Positions 23,449 through 36,130 of a DNA stretch of 64,000 nt are shown here, in pieces. Both the position numbers and the translations under genes were made by a program. The DNA lies in the NCBI GenBank assembly GCA_028551475.1, contig CM052356.1, positions 4,908,001 through 4,972,000 on the forward strand, written 5' to 3'. Position 1 is the stretch's first letter. Every line of letters starts with the position of its first letter. The DNA is from Casuarina equisetifolia (lineage: Eukaryota > Streptophyta > Magnoliopsida > Fagales > Casuarinaceae). Below the pieces are notes generated by a model. It was given only the letters and a program-made list of their open reading frames with translations. It was not told the DNA's origin and made no database searches.

Positions 23449-24513
23449 CAGACATAGGAAAAAGGTAAAGCGTAGGACAGGTCAATAGTCAATACATCCC
23501 GGATAAACCTTGGGTGTTCAACGACTGGAGATTACGATAAGCAACCAAATCAAACTCAAAAACATCAACAGAAATCACGGAATCATATTGCAGATGGCAG
23601 AAGAGCTTACAGAGATTGATGCCGGCTGAGTTGGGATTAGTATAATCGTTTTCTCTCTTTAAATACTTGAAGTTTAATTTAAAAATTAATTCCTGAATTG
23701 GAGGATAATTTGTTTATTGTACTTTTTCAGTGCGAGAATATAATCTTCAACATTCTTCTGCATACTAAGAAGTTGTTCTAATGCAAATAACACGACTAAG
23801 AGGTAATACAGATAAGATAAGTCAATTACCTTAAATTTTAGTAGTATTAAAATGTCTAAAAATTTAATTCAAAAACCACGTCATCGAGGGTTGAAGGAAT
23901 AATTCGTTCATTTCATAATATTATCTCTTCAGTTTGGGGTTGTTAGCACTCTCTAACAATGCAAGCACGATGGAGAAATGGCAGTAGGAGAGAAAAGAAT
24001 AGAAATTCCGGGAAACCGATAAACTTCCAGCATCAGCCCCAGTATCCTGATGACCTCAGCGAGCAATTAGTCTGGAATTTATAGGCTTCCAGAATTCCAA
24101 ATTGACAAGACGGAAATACTTTTCCTGAACGTATTGCTTGGAAAATGCTCATAGTCAAAAGAGATTTTCAGCTGTCATTGATGCTATCAGAACAATGCTC
24201 AGTAGACGAAGTGGAAAATCTGAACCGAGTTTCCACCACACATGGCGAGATTTTCAGAGTAAAAGAAGATCTGTAAACAAAGTCCACAAGGAGCCAATAT
24301 TGAAGCGTAGAAGCTAAGCCGAATAGCTTTTCTGAGAGGTAGTGCCCCTCCACCTTCTCCTCACTGATATTTCTGGTTCACGCAGAAATATCATCGATGT
24401 TCCCCAATCATCCAAAGTAATGGTTTATCTGACATTTGAGTATTATGTTAAAATTAAATTTGTACAAACACTTAAAACTTACAAAAAACAATGGCTTTAA
24501 TCATTAATATGTC
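23449..24513. other. Block D, copy 1: upstream of TLP4
   Basis: Shared with 38355-39199 plus 44646-44790 (landmarks 'gagcttacagagattg', 'caattagtctggaat', 'accgagtttc'). No gene seen. It is also the empty-site partner that shows where Copia-3 inserted in copy 2 (here 'gtaaaagaagatctg' near 24260). Confidence 0.6.
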
Positions 24514-24726
24514 TTAGGAATTACGGTTTGTATTTTGGCTTCCTGGGACTGAAAAGTTGTAGGTGTTTAATTTGGCGAGTGAAACCCATCATTTGCAAGA
24601 GACTTTACTACAACTAAAAGAAATATGTAGAGAGAGCGTCCGCACACGGCTAAGTGTGCTTACAAGGCCCAAAAGCAGTTATCACGGCAGATGTTCTGCG
24701 TAGCTTGTTTTAAATTTCCGGAAATG
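24514..24726. other. Type-B 3' flank of TLP5
   Basis: Begins 'ggaattacggtttgtatttt' and is shared with the flanks of TLP7 (from about 45377) and TLP8 (from about 51841). It differs from the block A flanks used by the other genes. Confidence 0.6.
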
Positions 24727-25398
24727 TCAAGGGCAGAACACGACCTTGTAGTTGGTCCCGCCCGGGCACGTGAATGTGCTTGTTTGGTCATCCTTGGGAT
24801 AACTGTAAGCATCGGGGCAGCGATCCTTGAAAAATTTCGAGTACTGTGTAGATCCGCAGCTCCCAGAATTGCAGCAATACTGGTCGGTTTTGAACACGGT
24901 ACAGGGATTGTTACAGCCGCCGTCGGCCTTCAGCGCACTGGGGCACTGGTTGTAAATATCTCCAGTACAGCTGATAACACTGGTGCAGCCATTAGATGTG
25001 GGGCTGAATTCCATAGGAACGTTAAACCCATCAACAAGAGAGATATCGAAGTAGTCAAGGTTGTTGTATTGGAGTGCGTATTCGGCAAGGGTGTTTGGGG
25101 GTGTACCATAGGCTTGGCATTGTAGGAGTCCGCCACAGTCACCAGTCAGGCAGCAGCCGGTCCCGGTCGCGTCGAAATTGCATCCAGTTCGGGGCCAAAT
25201 TCGGCCTGTCGTGCCAGCTTTAACATTGATGGTCCATACTTCACCTGAGTTAAGCTGCCTGCCACCGCCGGGCACAGCCGCTGCCCAAACTGTGCAAGGG
25301 CAGTTGTTTGTTATGACAATTGTAGCTGCATTGGATAGAGTGAAGCAAAGGGTGATGGAAAGAAAGAAGAAAAAGGATAGGTTTTTGGAGAGACTCAT
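24727..25398 (-). CDS. Thaumatin-like protein (PR-5), TLP5, with 18 cysteines
   Basis: 223 aa: signal peptide to about residue 24 (LCFTLSNA), mature start ATIVITNNC, end VVFCP. It is two residues shorter than its paralogues: one missing in TTGRIW (usually TTGARIW) and one in YALQYNN (usually YALNQYNN). All 16 standard Cys are present plus two more, one in NNCPCTVW (Tyr in paralogues) and one in [10 protein letters not shown] (Ser in paralogues). Cleft residues are kept. An open frame continues upstream to 25575 but overlaps the TATA box and promoter, so the ATG at 25398 is preferred. It probably yields an apoplastic defence protein; the extra Cys could form a ninth bond or impair folding. Confidence 0.92.
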   Translation of the reverse strand: MSLSKNLSFFFFLSITLCFTLSNAATIVITNNCPCTVWAAAVPGGGRQLNSGEVWTINVKAGTTGRIWPRTGCNFDATGTGCCLTGDCGGLLQCQAYGTPPNTLAEYALQYNNLDYFDISLVDGFNVPMEFSPTSNGCTSVISCTGDIYNQCPSALKADGGCNNPCTVFKTDQYCCNSGSCGSTQYSKFFKDRCPDAYSYPKDDQTSTFTCPGGTNYKVVFCP

Positions 25399-25450
25399 TT
25401 TGTGAAGTAAAAGATATTGGGTATGCTTATGTGGTTTGTGGGGAAGATGT

Positions 25451-25515
25451 GTATATAGGGTGAGGTGGTAGTAATGGCCTTCCCGGAAGTTACAAACATC
25501 TTGGTCTAGAGACAG
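25451..25515 (-). promoter_or_regulatory. TLP5 core promoter
   Basis: GTATATAG on plus (25451-25458; CTATATAC on minus), 53 bp above the ATG. The element at the W-box position of other copies (25897-25902) reads AGTCAG, so the core is lost, and it has been moved to about 500 bp above the ATG by an insertion. Confidence 0.5.
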
Positions 25516-25893
25516 ATAATCCTGAATGTCAGGGAGAAAGGGAAAGGAGAAGCAGACGACAAAGGTGGTGCCCACATGGACAAAGTGCCGAGCGTAAAAG
25601 CAGGAAATAGAATTAGAATGGAGAACAGTTCATCTGTCTTGAAACACAGTGGGAAAGAGCAATCGTGGTCGTGCGAGAAGTCTATCTATTGTATTGAGAC
25701 AGAATAACTACAAGATGATATTTGGTTGAACTGTGAATTTGTTTAGCTGGTGTCTACATAAACGATGCAATGGCATCAATACAGCTCACGCTTCCAAAAT
25801 ATCATCTGTAGTTATTCTGTCTCAGTACAATAGATAGACTTCTCGCATTACCACGATCTGTTTCATTTCAATCCTGGGTTTTCGTTTCTGCAG
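25516..25893. mobile_element. Insertion in the TLP5 promoter carrying a long inverted repeat
   Basis: Compared with TLP3, TLP8 and TLP10, about 375 extra bp separate 'cctga' from 'caagtcagcg'. Inside are two nearly perfect inverted arms of about 63 bp (25662-25724 and 25794-25856) around a 69-bp loop. Arm landmarks are 'gcgagaagtctatctattg' and its complement. It has no coding capacity. It could be a foldback or MITE-like DNA element, or a hairpin RNA source. Confidence 0.6.
25662..25856. repeat. Inverted repeat, about 63-bp arms
   Basis: Arm 1 25662-25724, arm 2 25794-25856, with only about 3 substitutions and 2 single-base gaps by eye. The transcript of either strand would fold into a long hairpin. 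Confidence 0.85.
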
Positions 25894-25902
25894 GCAAGTC
25901 AG

Positions 25903-26783
25903 CGAAGAGAAAAGAAACAAAGAACAGGTCCTCTCTCTGGCCCTTGTTTCTAATATTAATAAGGTGGTGGTCCGATCAAGTCAAAGCAACATTACAACAT
26001 TACTACCAAGAAAGTGTGAACGCGAAAAATAATTCTAGTGACTAGCGTGAACATTGGGTTCGGTCTAATTCCAGAACGTTACCATAAATCTCGGAAATCA
26101 GACCGCAGGGTGCACAAGAACTTTGATTGATCGGAGCTGGTTAAGTTGGGATGAGTCGTAATCACCTCCTTGTATCAGAACCTACTTTGCTTTCTTGGAA
26201 GAGAAAGCAAGTATAACAGAATAAAATGATGGTGAGGGAGAAAAGTCTAAAAGATCGGCGGCCAGAATGATTCCTGGCATCAGTTCGACATCCAAAGTAA
26301 GCACCCGAAGAAAGAAAAGAAAAGAAAAGAAAAGAACATAAGATCGGAAAAATATCGGTCGCTATGGAATTTCTGGGCACGCGAAAGCTCTCCAAATTGA
26401 CCAAAAGAAAAACATTTATTATGGTTGCGGTCATGGCTGCCACCAGAGCAGCTCTGATTCTGTCATCACAAAATGTTTTTCAATGAAATTTAGCTCGTTT
26501 TGTCATTAAGTAAGAAGTTTTGCGAAACTGCCGAACAATTTGCTCTATTACACAGGAATCAATGCCGTGACTTCCTGAATAGCTGCTATGCCCATGCGAC
26601 CCTAGAAACAAAAGGCAAAGAAGAAGTCTCTTTAGCAAAATGGACTACTATTATTGTTTCAAGATAATAAAATATTGGTAAATTTGACCATTTAAATCTT
26701 AGGCAAACTATGGAGTTAGGATTAGAATCTGAACTACTACAAGGATACTATGTAAAATTATTATTTATTTTAAGAGCTAAAAC
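25903..26783. other. Block B copy 2 and start of block C, upstream of TLP5
   Basis: Matches the regions above TLP3, TLP8 and TLP10 ('aatattaataaggtgg', 'gaatcaatgccgtga' near 26548), then the start of block C ('actatggagttaggattag' near 26708), which is cut at 26783 by Copia-2. A GAAAA microsatellite lies at about 26308-26336. No gene. Confidence 0.6.
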
Positions 26784-27459
26784 TGATGGAAAAAATGACG
26801 AATAAAGTTTCCCACTTTAATTGAACCTGTGAGGATATACTAAAACAATAACAATGTATTTGAATCACAAGTAGAATAAACAAATCTCACAAACAATACA
26901 AAAAAATTTCTACATGAAAAACTCCTCCAATGTAAAGGATAAAAACCACGGAACCGATCACAAAGTCCACCCAAATCTCTGTTATATAAATCGTTAGGTT
27001 ACAACCCACTTAAGTCCTTAACAATAGCAATAGGACTAAGATTACTGATTCAACAATAATAGAATCACCAATTAATAGTGAAGAACAAGTTGTATACAAC
27101 AATTTAACCAAGAAAAGTTGGAGAAATATCACCTAGATTTTTTACCAAGATTTGCTGATTTAAAGAGCTTCAAATGACAATCTAACCATTCACAATGAAG
27201 AACACTCAATCCTGAACCTACTGACAAAAATTCAGCTCAATCAAACCATGGATCGACCTCGATCAAATGTTTGATCAACTACTACGCAGGGCTTCTGATT
27301 CCTGTGAAAATTCTGCTCTTTTCTTTTCTCTCTCTCTTTTATTTTTGATGGCCACTCACTTCTAAAGAAAAAATTCTATATTTTTTTTAAACCTTAGGGC
27401 TACATTACCCTAATAGGACCCAATAATAAGTCCCAAATATGGGCTGGACTAACCCAATA
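26784..27459 (-). repeat. Copia-2 3' LTR
   Basis: About 676 bp. On the minus strand it starts TATTGGGTTAG (terminal TG mutated to TA) and is preceded by a purine tract (GGAAGGGGAGAA). Confidence 0.88.
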
Positions 27460-27469
27460 ATTCTCCCCT

Positions 27470-30400
27470 TCCAACCCAATGAGGGAGATTTCATTTGTCG
27501 ATTTCTTAAGCAAAATCCAAACCAGCCTCATGTCGACAAAACTCAAACTTTTTTCACCAAAGTGCATTTGTCATCATATCACAACCATTATCCTCAGTGT
27601 GTACCTTTTCAAGTATAACCTCTTTGGTTTTCATAATATCTCATATCCAATGATACCTTACATTAATGTGCTTTAATCTTTGATTTAAAATAGAGTTCTT
27701 AGCAAGACGTATAGCACTTTGACTATCACAAAATAACACATACTTTTCTTGCACAAAACTAAGTTCTTTTATGAATTCCTTCATCCAAAGCAACTCTTTA
27801 CGTGCTTTTATTGCTGCAATAAATTCTGTTTCCATTGTAGATAGAGCAATACATTTTTGTAATATTAATTACTAAGCCACAACTCCCCTTGAAAACTTAA
27901 TCAAGTAGCCTAAAGTAGATCTTCTATTATCAATATCTCTTGCCATGTCAGAATTTGTATATCCTACAAGAATAGACTTATTACTTCCAAATGAAAGTTT
28001 CAAACTAGAAGTAACTCGAAGATACCTTAGAATCCACTTCACTGCATTTCAATGTTCTCTTTCAAGATTAGAAGTGAATCTACTAACTACTCTAATTGCA
28101 TAAGCTATATTTGATGTTGTACAAATCATTACATACATTAAACAACCAACAGCCGAAGCATAAGGAACTCTTTCCATATCTTTTCTGTCTTCCTCATCTA
28201 TAAGACATTGTTTCTTACTAAACTTAAAATGTGTAGCAACAGACGTACTCACCATTTTAGCTTTATCCATACTAAACCTTTGAAGCACTTTCTTGATGTA
28301 CTTTTCCTAAGACAACCATAACTTTTTAGCTTTTCTATCATGACTAACTTTCATACCAAGAATTTGCTTCATAAAGCCTAAGTCTTTAATTGAGGATAAC
28401 TTACTTAACTCCTACTTAACTTTTCAATTCTCGCAATATTCTTACCAATTATAAGCATATTATCTACATAAAGTAGTATAATAATAAAATCATCATCAAA
28501 GAACTTCTGCACAAATATACAATGATCAAAATTTTTCTTCTTGTAGGCTTGCTCCCCTATAAAAGACTCAAATTTTTGATATCATTATCTCGGTGCCTAT
28601 TTTAAGCCATATAAACTTTTCTTTAGCTTGCAAATATAGTTCTCTTTACCTTTTTCTTTAAAACCCTCTGGTTGCTCTATATAAATTTTTTCATTTAGGT
28701 TACCATGAAGAAAAGTAGTCTTTACATCCATTTGTTCAATTTCAAGATCAAGACTAGTAACCAATCCCAAAACCAATAGAATTGATAACATTTTCACAAT
28801 AGGTGAGAAAATCTCATCATAATCAATTACCTTTTTCTAACTGAAACCTTTAACAACTAGCCTGTCTTTGTATTGGGGTTGTGAAGATTTTCATCATGCT
28901 TCAATCTATAAATCTAACAATTCTTCAAAACTTTCTTGCCCTCAAGTAATGTCACCAACTCAAATGTTTGATATCATACAAAGATTTCAACTCATCTTGC
29001 ATTGCATCAACCCATTTTTCTTATTCACATCTTCAACTGCTTCTTCAAAGCTCTTATGCTCACCTGCATTAGTCAACAATACATACTCCTTAATAAAGTA
29101 TCTAGAGGATGGATGGCGATCTCTAGTAGACCTTTTCAATGGTGGAACTAAAGATAGATTATGTTAAACATCAACAACATTATCTGTCTGAGTGTCACTA
29201 TTATCTGCACCCTGTTGGTCATTCTGAACATGATCCTGAACATCATGCTGAATATCACTTTTAACTTATTCTGGCAACTGTCGCTGTAAATCATTTGAAG
29301 GAATTAGATTAATATCAATACCAATCTTAGAGCCTTGTGACATATTCTTCTCACTCTGGCCAATATCTATCATATTTTGATTCTTAAAAAATATAATATC
29401 ACGACTCCTTACAATTTTTTTCATAGTTGGATCATAACACCTGTAACCAAATTCATCAAAACCATAACTAAGAAATATACATTCTCGTGTCTTGACATCT
29501 AACTTAGACCTCTCATCCTTTGGAATATGAACAAATGCTTTGCAACCAAATACTCTTAGATAGTTATAGGAAATATCCTTACCAAACCAAATTCTATCTA
29601 GCACATCACCATCTAAAGCAACAATTGAAAATAAATTGATAACATAAGTTGTTGTAAGTAACGTCTTACCCCAAAATGTCTTTAGCAGGTTAGCATTTGA
29701 AATTATACATCTGACTCTCTCAACCAATGTTATGTTCATTCTTTCCGCTATACCATTCAACTGAGGTGTTTTTGGAGATGTCTTCTGATGTCGAATACCA
29801 TGTTGCCTACAATACTCATCAAATGGTCCAATGTACTCACCACCATTGTCTGATCGAATGCATTTCAACTTCTTTCCAATTTGCCGCTCTATTGAAACTT
29901 GAAATTGCATGAATACATCTAACACTTGATCTTTTGATATCAAAACATAAACCCAAATCTTTCTTAAGTAGTTGTCAATAAAGATCACAAAGTAGGATGC
30001 TCCACCAAGCATCCTCAAGTTAACTAGGCCACAAACATTTGAGTGTAATAACTCTAAGAAATCTGTTTTTCTTGAAGGAGGGTGACTATAGAATAAAACT
30101 CTTTTCTGTTTTCCAGCCAAACAATGTGTACACTTCTCAAGTTTTGCACTCTTAATCTTAGATAACAAGTTCTTCTTTGCTAACACATTCATGCCCTCCT
30201 TACTCATGTGACTTAACCTTCTGTGCCATAAAGCACTTGCATTCCCACCTTCCACTACAATACAAATGTTCTTGAAAATCTTGACCTAAAAAAAATACAA
30301 AGAAGACTTTTTCTTACCTCTAGCCATAACTAATGAACCCTTAGTAAGTTTCCATTGTCCATTATTGAAGATATTTCAAAAACCTTCATCATCAAGTTGT

Positions 30401-31529
30401 CCGGTAGAAATCAAATTCAAGCGAATTTCTAGTACATGTCTAAGGGTTCATTAGTTATGAACCAACTTGGATCCATTATGAGTTTCTAAGCATATATCTC
30501 CCATACCTGCAACTTTAGCCAAACAATCATTACCCATCTTCAATGTGCCAAAGTGTCTAGGAGTATAAGAAGTAAAGAACTCCCTCTTGGAAGTAATATG
30601 AAGAGAAACACCACTATCAATTACTCAACTTGTCTCATTACATGCAAAATTCACATTGTCATCATAGCACACAATAACAAGTTCATTAGTAGCTACTGAA
30701 ACTCAATCATCATCATTATTATCTTTCTTCTCATCACTTTCATTAACTTTCTTCTTCTCATTTCTACCTTTACCATTCTTGTTTTCATTTTTCAACTGGA
30801 AGTAATTTTTCTTGATATAACCCATCTTGCCACAATGTTGGCACTCTATATTTTTATGCCAGGATCTAGACTTACTTCAACTTTTGTTATAACCTCTCAG
30901 ACCTCTACTATGACTTCTCCCCTTGTTTTCAACAACCAAAGCTTCAGAATAAGACAAAAAACCCTAACTTTTTCTTCTTATCTCTTCATTCAAAATACTG
31001 GTTTCGGAAAAATCCATAGTAACAATACCATCGGGAGCAGAGTTACTCACTAACATATGAAATGTTTCCCAAGATTCTAGTAAAGTACCAAGTAACCAAA
31101 GTCCTTGTACTTCATCTTCAAACTTCATATTCATGCCTGAAAGTTGATCTAACATTCCCTGATACTCATTCAAATGATCAGATATGGATTGTCCATCTTT
31201 TTATTTCAAGCGAATAAGTTATTTCATCAAATACATCTTATTATTTCCAGTCTTTTGAGCATATAAAGATTCAAGCTTATTCCATAGAGTCGAGCATGTG
31301 TTTCTTTACTAATGTGATTCAAAATATTCTCATCCACAAATTATCGAATAAACCCGCATATAATTTTATGCTCAAAAGTCCAATTGGCCTCACTCATGTT
31401 GTCTAGTCTAGTTTTACTAAACACCGGTAAATGCCAACGCTTCACATAAAGCAAATATTCTATCTTACCCTTCCAAACATGATAGTTTCTTTCATTCAAA
31501 CTAATCATCTTGTTAGTGCTTAGTTCCAT
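27470..31529 (-). pseudogene. Copia-2 gag-pol, disrupted
   Basis: Pieces on the minus strand in copia order: gag start (31529, MELSTNKMISLNERNY), gag middle (31173-30964), GAG-pre-integrase and integrase (30255-29266: LWHRRLSHMS, CTHCLAGKQ, CIRSDNGGEY, LNGIAERMN), RT (28797-28597: [24 protein letters not shown]), RT/connection (28288-28049) and RNase H (27835-27641: CDSQSAIRLAKN). In the integrase the first catalytic Asp is Asn (LLHSNVCGL). The EQPEGF and GNLNE motifs resemble the Tork/Tnt1 lineage. At least six frame breaks. Confidence 0.85.
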
Positions 31530-31584
31530 CGTTCAATCAAATCCAAAAATAAAATAACCACAACCTAAGCTCTTAATACGACTC

Positions 31585-32265
31585 TGATAGGAAAAATGAC
31601 GTATAAAGTTTCTCACTTTGGTTGAACCTGTGAGGATATACTAAAACACCAACAATGTATTTGAATCACAAGTAGAACAAGCAAATCTCACAATTAACAC
31701 AAAAGAATTTCTATGTGGAAAACTCCTCCAATGTGAAGGATAAAAACCACATGACCGATCACAGAGTCCACCTAAATCTCCACAACATAAATCGTTAGGC
31801 TACAACATAATCAAGTCCTTAACAATAGCAACAGGACTAAGATTTATTGATTCAACAATAATAGAATCACTAATTAATGGTGAAGAACAAGTTGTAAACA
31901 ACAATTTAACCAATAAAAGTTGGAGAAATATCACCCAGATTTTTGACCAAGATCTGTTGATTTAAATAGATTTAAATGACGATCCAACCGTCAACAATGA
32001 CGAACACCTAATCCCAAACCTGTTGACAAAAATTCAGCTCAATCGGACCACGGATCGACCTCGATCAAATGTTTGATCAACTATTGCACAGGGCTTCTAA
32101 TTCCTGTAAAAATTCTGCTATTTTCTTTTCTCTCTCTCTTTTCTTTTTTTACAGCCACTCACTTCTAAAGAAAAAACCTAATATTTTTCTTTTTAAACCT
32201 TAGGGCCACATTACCTTAATAGGACCGAATAATAAGTCTCAAATATGGGCTAGACTAACCCAACA
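31585..32265 (-). repeat. Copia-2 5' LTR
   Basis: About 681 bp, starting TGTTGGGTTAG on the minus strand and ending CCTATCA. A pyrimidine microsatellite (tctctctctc) lies inside it, as in the partner LTR. Confidence 0.88.
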
Positions 32266-33960
32266 AAAACATCATAATCAAAATAGAAGTTCTATTATAC
32301 ATGGATAGAGATGATTTAGAAGACTATTCTTACTTCAAATGAAATCGGACATAATATTAAAGGATGAAATGAAGAAATATAATGGATAACCATAGCAACT
32401 AAAAGAAAAAATTTAGCTATAAAACTTCTTAAGAAATCTTTATTAACTTGCATTTACTGCATATGAGCTAAACATAATAGAAGAAAATTTCAAAACAAAA
32501 TAATTGTCATCCCAATCTTATTAGTAAAAGTAAAGAAAATTTCACAAGAACTGTTTTGTTTCAAAATATAAAATTTCCTCAAGAAAATGCTATTTTGGAT
32601 AAGATTTAAAGATTTCCAAGCTCCATTTTTTTTGTAGCTTTTGTAACTCTTGTAATGGTAGAATATGTCCTATATTTTTTTACACTATTTTTTTTTGTTG
32701 GAATATAAGTTTCATTAATGCAAACTTACTTTTTCACCAAAAGAAAAGAAATAAAAGTCCTAGGAATTGATTAGAATTGTTTGACAAGACATATAGTGGC
32801 TTCAAGATGGTCTCCATGATGAAAGTGTAGTTAGGGAAATTTTACAAAGATAATTACATCCTTTGGCTTGACTTAAGAGTGATTAAGTCCTGGAAATGGT
32901 TAGAGTTGTCTAACAAGATAGACAATGGCTTTAAGATGGTCTCCATGATGCAAGTGTAGTTAGGGAAATTTTACAAAGATAACTGCATCCTTTGGATTGA
33001 CTTAGAAAGTGATCAAGTCTTGAGGGGACTAAGTGAGGGTGAGGATGAGGCAAGCAATTGGGGGGCATGATGGCTAGGTTCAATTCCTTTATCTTGTCTT
33101 TTGGTAAAGTGTTGGCGTTTGTTTTATCATGACCTTCAAGTTGCTATTGTTAGAAACAAAAGTTTCACATTGAAAAGATACAATCCTTTTGACTATAAAA
33201 AATATTCACTTAGTTCAAAGGTTAACTTTTAAGTTAGATTTTGGACCTATTTCCAATTTAGTATTAAAGCGCATATTGATTCATTGCAATTCTCTTTTAA
33301 CTTTAAGCTTTTAAAATATGCTCAATGTTTGAAGAATATCCATTTTACCTAATCAATCTTGAGTTTAAGATATGCTAAATGTGCAAAAGAGTATTGAAAA
33401 TGAATGTGACACATTGAAAATATATAATTCTTAAGTAATTTTTAAATATAAAAAATATTCCCTTCACCCACAAACTAGTTTTGAATTGGATGTTAGGCCT
33501 ATTTTTAACTATTGTCAAGTTTGTTGAACTTTTGTTTAAAGACAAGCTTAACCAAGTGCTAGTTTTATAAGAATATAAGGAATTAAGAATCATTTTATTC
33601 ACAAAACAAGATTAAAACTCAAACTACAAACTATACAACATATCTCTTATATAAATTTTACCATCCACATTTATTTCCTTCTCAGCAACCATGTCGTTGC
33701 ACCATGTTCTCAAGTGTGTTCGTCATGCTTGCTTTTTGTTGGCAAAGCTAGCTTTTGGTCAACATTCTTCACTATGTAATCCACATGGCATCACATTATC
33801 CAAAATCTCAAGTTCCCTAAGTTAGTGCTTGTGTATGTGAAAGACACCAAATATTCCTAGCATATATTATTTTGTTTTTTATACAATGCCTTGATAAGTA
33901 TATTTGTTAGTTATACTGATATATCTTGTATGAATTATCCATTTTTTATTTTTTTTTATT
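32266..33960. other. Block C, first copy, without its TLP gene
   Basis: Resumes after Copia-2. Landmarks 'ggctaggttcaattccttt' (33070), 'gttgaacttttgtttaaag' (33523) and 'accatgtcgttgcacc' (33689) are shared with 54.2-55.5 and 60.9-62.4 kb, where block C leads into TLP9 and TLP11. Here homology stops near 33950 and degraded copia sequence follows, so the expected TLP is absent. Confidence 0.65.
32760..33010. repeat. Direct tandem duplication, period about 131 bp
   Basis: Two copies (about 32760-32890 and 32891-33010) sharing 'gatggtctccatgatg' and 'tagttagggaaattttacaa'. The other block C copies (near 54270 and 60895) have a single unit, so this is a local duplication. Confidence 0.8.
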
Positions 33961-34149
33961 GTGTTTGATTCTTTTGTACTAAACATGGTTTGCTACTATA
34001 TACATCACCAACTTAGTTTCATGAAACAATGAGACTTATCTTTCTACACTCACTTTTAGACCTTTAAATAACTTAAAAATCCAAATGATCTTATAGGTTA
34101 TTAATATCATTGGCTTGTATTATGCTTCTATCGATAATCTAGGAATTAT

Positions 34150-35270
34150 CAAACTTTTTACTCTTTAAGGTAAAATGATCTAGAAATTAATGGATATAGA
34201 TGGTAAAATACCTTATGGATGGCACAATTAAGAGGTATAAAGAGCACTTAGTGATTAAAAGTTATGCTTAGAGAAAATCCATGGAAAGAGAAAAGGCATA
34301 GAATACCAACAAATACTCTCCATTGAGGCCAAGATAGTGATAATTAGATTATTGATTAGCATAGCAAAAGTTTGACATTGGTACCTTCATTAGTTAGATA
34401 TACATAATGGATCTTATATGGATATTTGTTAGAGTGGGATGTATGGAGCTACCATTGGGCTTTCCTCATTAGAGGAACACTCAATGAGTCATTTGCAAAA
34501 GTCATTATATAGGCTAAAACAAGAGTTGAGACATCATGTCATTATTGTACACTAAATTTAACGTGACTTTCCTCTTAGCCATATTTCAATCATCCCATCA
34601 CAATTGCTCCTTGTTCATCATTTTTCTAATTTATATAGATGATATTCTCATTACTAGGAACAATACTATAGCTATTTCAAATTTGAAAATATATTTGAAC
34701 TTGAATTTTCACATAAAAGATCCTAGCCAATAGAAGTATTTTTTTTATATTGAATTCTTGTGCACATAAGAAGGCATTTTCCTTAGCCAACACAAATATG
34801 CATTGAAATTGATTTATAAGGATAAACTTGTTTGTTCTATGCCTATAGCTACACCCTTCAAATAGAACTTGAAATTAACTAATCTAAAATATGATTTGGG
34901 AGATCCATAGACAAAGCATAACCTAGTGTTGAAAGATAGATCATATTTTTGAAAATAAGTTTGGAGACTCAATTACTTGACCAACACATGACTAGATTCC
35001 AATTTCATTGGTTAGCATCATAGTTAATTTAGCAATGCCTCAAACTACTCTCACTTGGATGCAATTATGTGGGTGTTGAGATTCATTAAGGATTTTCTTA
35101 GTCTTGGATTGTTTTCGTTATCATCATTCAACTTAGAATTATTTGTCTACTATAATTTAGATTATGTGACTTATCTTATGTCATGCTATTATATAAATGG
35201 TTATTATATCAAGTTGGTAACTTTCTCATATCTTGGTTGACTAAAAAAATAGTCAATAGCTTTGAGATCA
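34150..35270 (+). pseudogene. Degraded plus-strand copia RT/RNase H remnant
   Basis: Plus-strand motifs in copia order: KSLYRLKQE-like (near 34500), IYIDDILIT (34630), FHIKDPS (34707), a LSQHKYALKL-like stretch (34785), and RFIKDFLSLGLF (35080). Stops and frameshifts throughout and no LTRs recognised. It occupies the place where block C should lead into a TLP. Confidence 0.7.
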
Positions 35271-36130
35271 TCAACAAAGTCAGAATACAAAGCCATGATA
35301 TACACAATTTATGGTTGCCTAACTTGTTAATTTAGTAGAGAACTAGTGGGGACTTTAACAACAAGATCTAGGATTTAACATTTGTGTAGGTGAGTTTGGG
35401 TGTGAAAATTGTAATAATTTTTTTTTAAAAAAAAAGTACATAGTTTGTAAAATTATTTGGCTCATTTTTCTTTTAAAAGATCTTAAAATTTACATGCCTC
35501 ATTCACTACCTTTATATTATGATAATGAGGTAGCCTGATTATGATAAAGACCTACCAACATTTTTATCATTAGACAAAATGTTAGGCAAATCCAACCCAA
35601 TTTAGGCTTTTTGTAATGTCTTGGGTTCTTTAAAGTTTTGTAAGTTGCCCTATCTTGAAAAAAGAGAAAGGCTAGCCCTAAAAGGAAAAAAGGAAAGGAA
35701 AGAAAAGAAAAGAGAGAGAGAGAGAGAGAACAAAGTTTTATAGGAATTAAAAGCCTTGTGCAGTTTCCCTTTAAATTGCTATTGTAGGTCAATCCATTGT
35801 CCAATTAAGTTTATTTTTGGTTAGAAGGTTCAAGATTGATTGTTAGGAATTTTGAATAGTTAGATTGTTGTTTGAAGTTCTTTACTCTAGTAGATTAACT
35901 TTTGAATTTCTAAGTTATATTTCTTAATCTTTTCTTGGTTAAGTTGAAGTTTTTATTTATTTTTTCCTATAAATTATAGATTCTATTTTAATGAAATGAT
36001 AAATATTTATTTTGTTGATATTGTTGAAAACTTAATTGCGTTGTACACTGAAAAAATTATTTAATAAAAATTTAAATAGACTTCAAGATCAACTCATAGT
36101 TTTTCTCCTTCACATTAAATGAATTTTTCA
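35271..36130. other. Unassigned AT-rich spacer
   Basis: No coding sequence or duplicated-block landmark recognised. Contains a (GA)n microsatellite at 35711-35729. It may hold remains of the copia element to its left. Confidence 0.4.

Larger units (their letters stand above)
26784..32265 (-). mobile_element. Full-length Ty1/copia retrotransposon, Copia-2 (Tork/Tnt1-like)
   Basis: About 5.5 kb with LTRs of about 676 and 681 bp and a target duplication AAAAC (26779-26783 and 32266-32270). The unoccupied site is visible in the paralogous blocks near 54247 and 60867. The LTRs end ATCA on the minus strand; the primer-binding site is not clear-cut, since the sequence beyond the 5' LTR (GAGTCGTATTAAG) only partly resembles the initiator Met-tRNA site. 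LTR divergence exceeds 10% by eye, so it is the oldest of the three intact-ended copies. Coding is heavily degraded. Confidence 0.92.
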
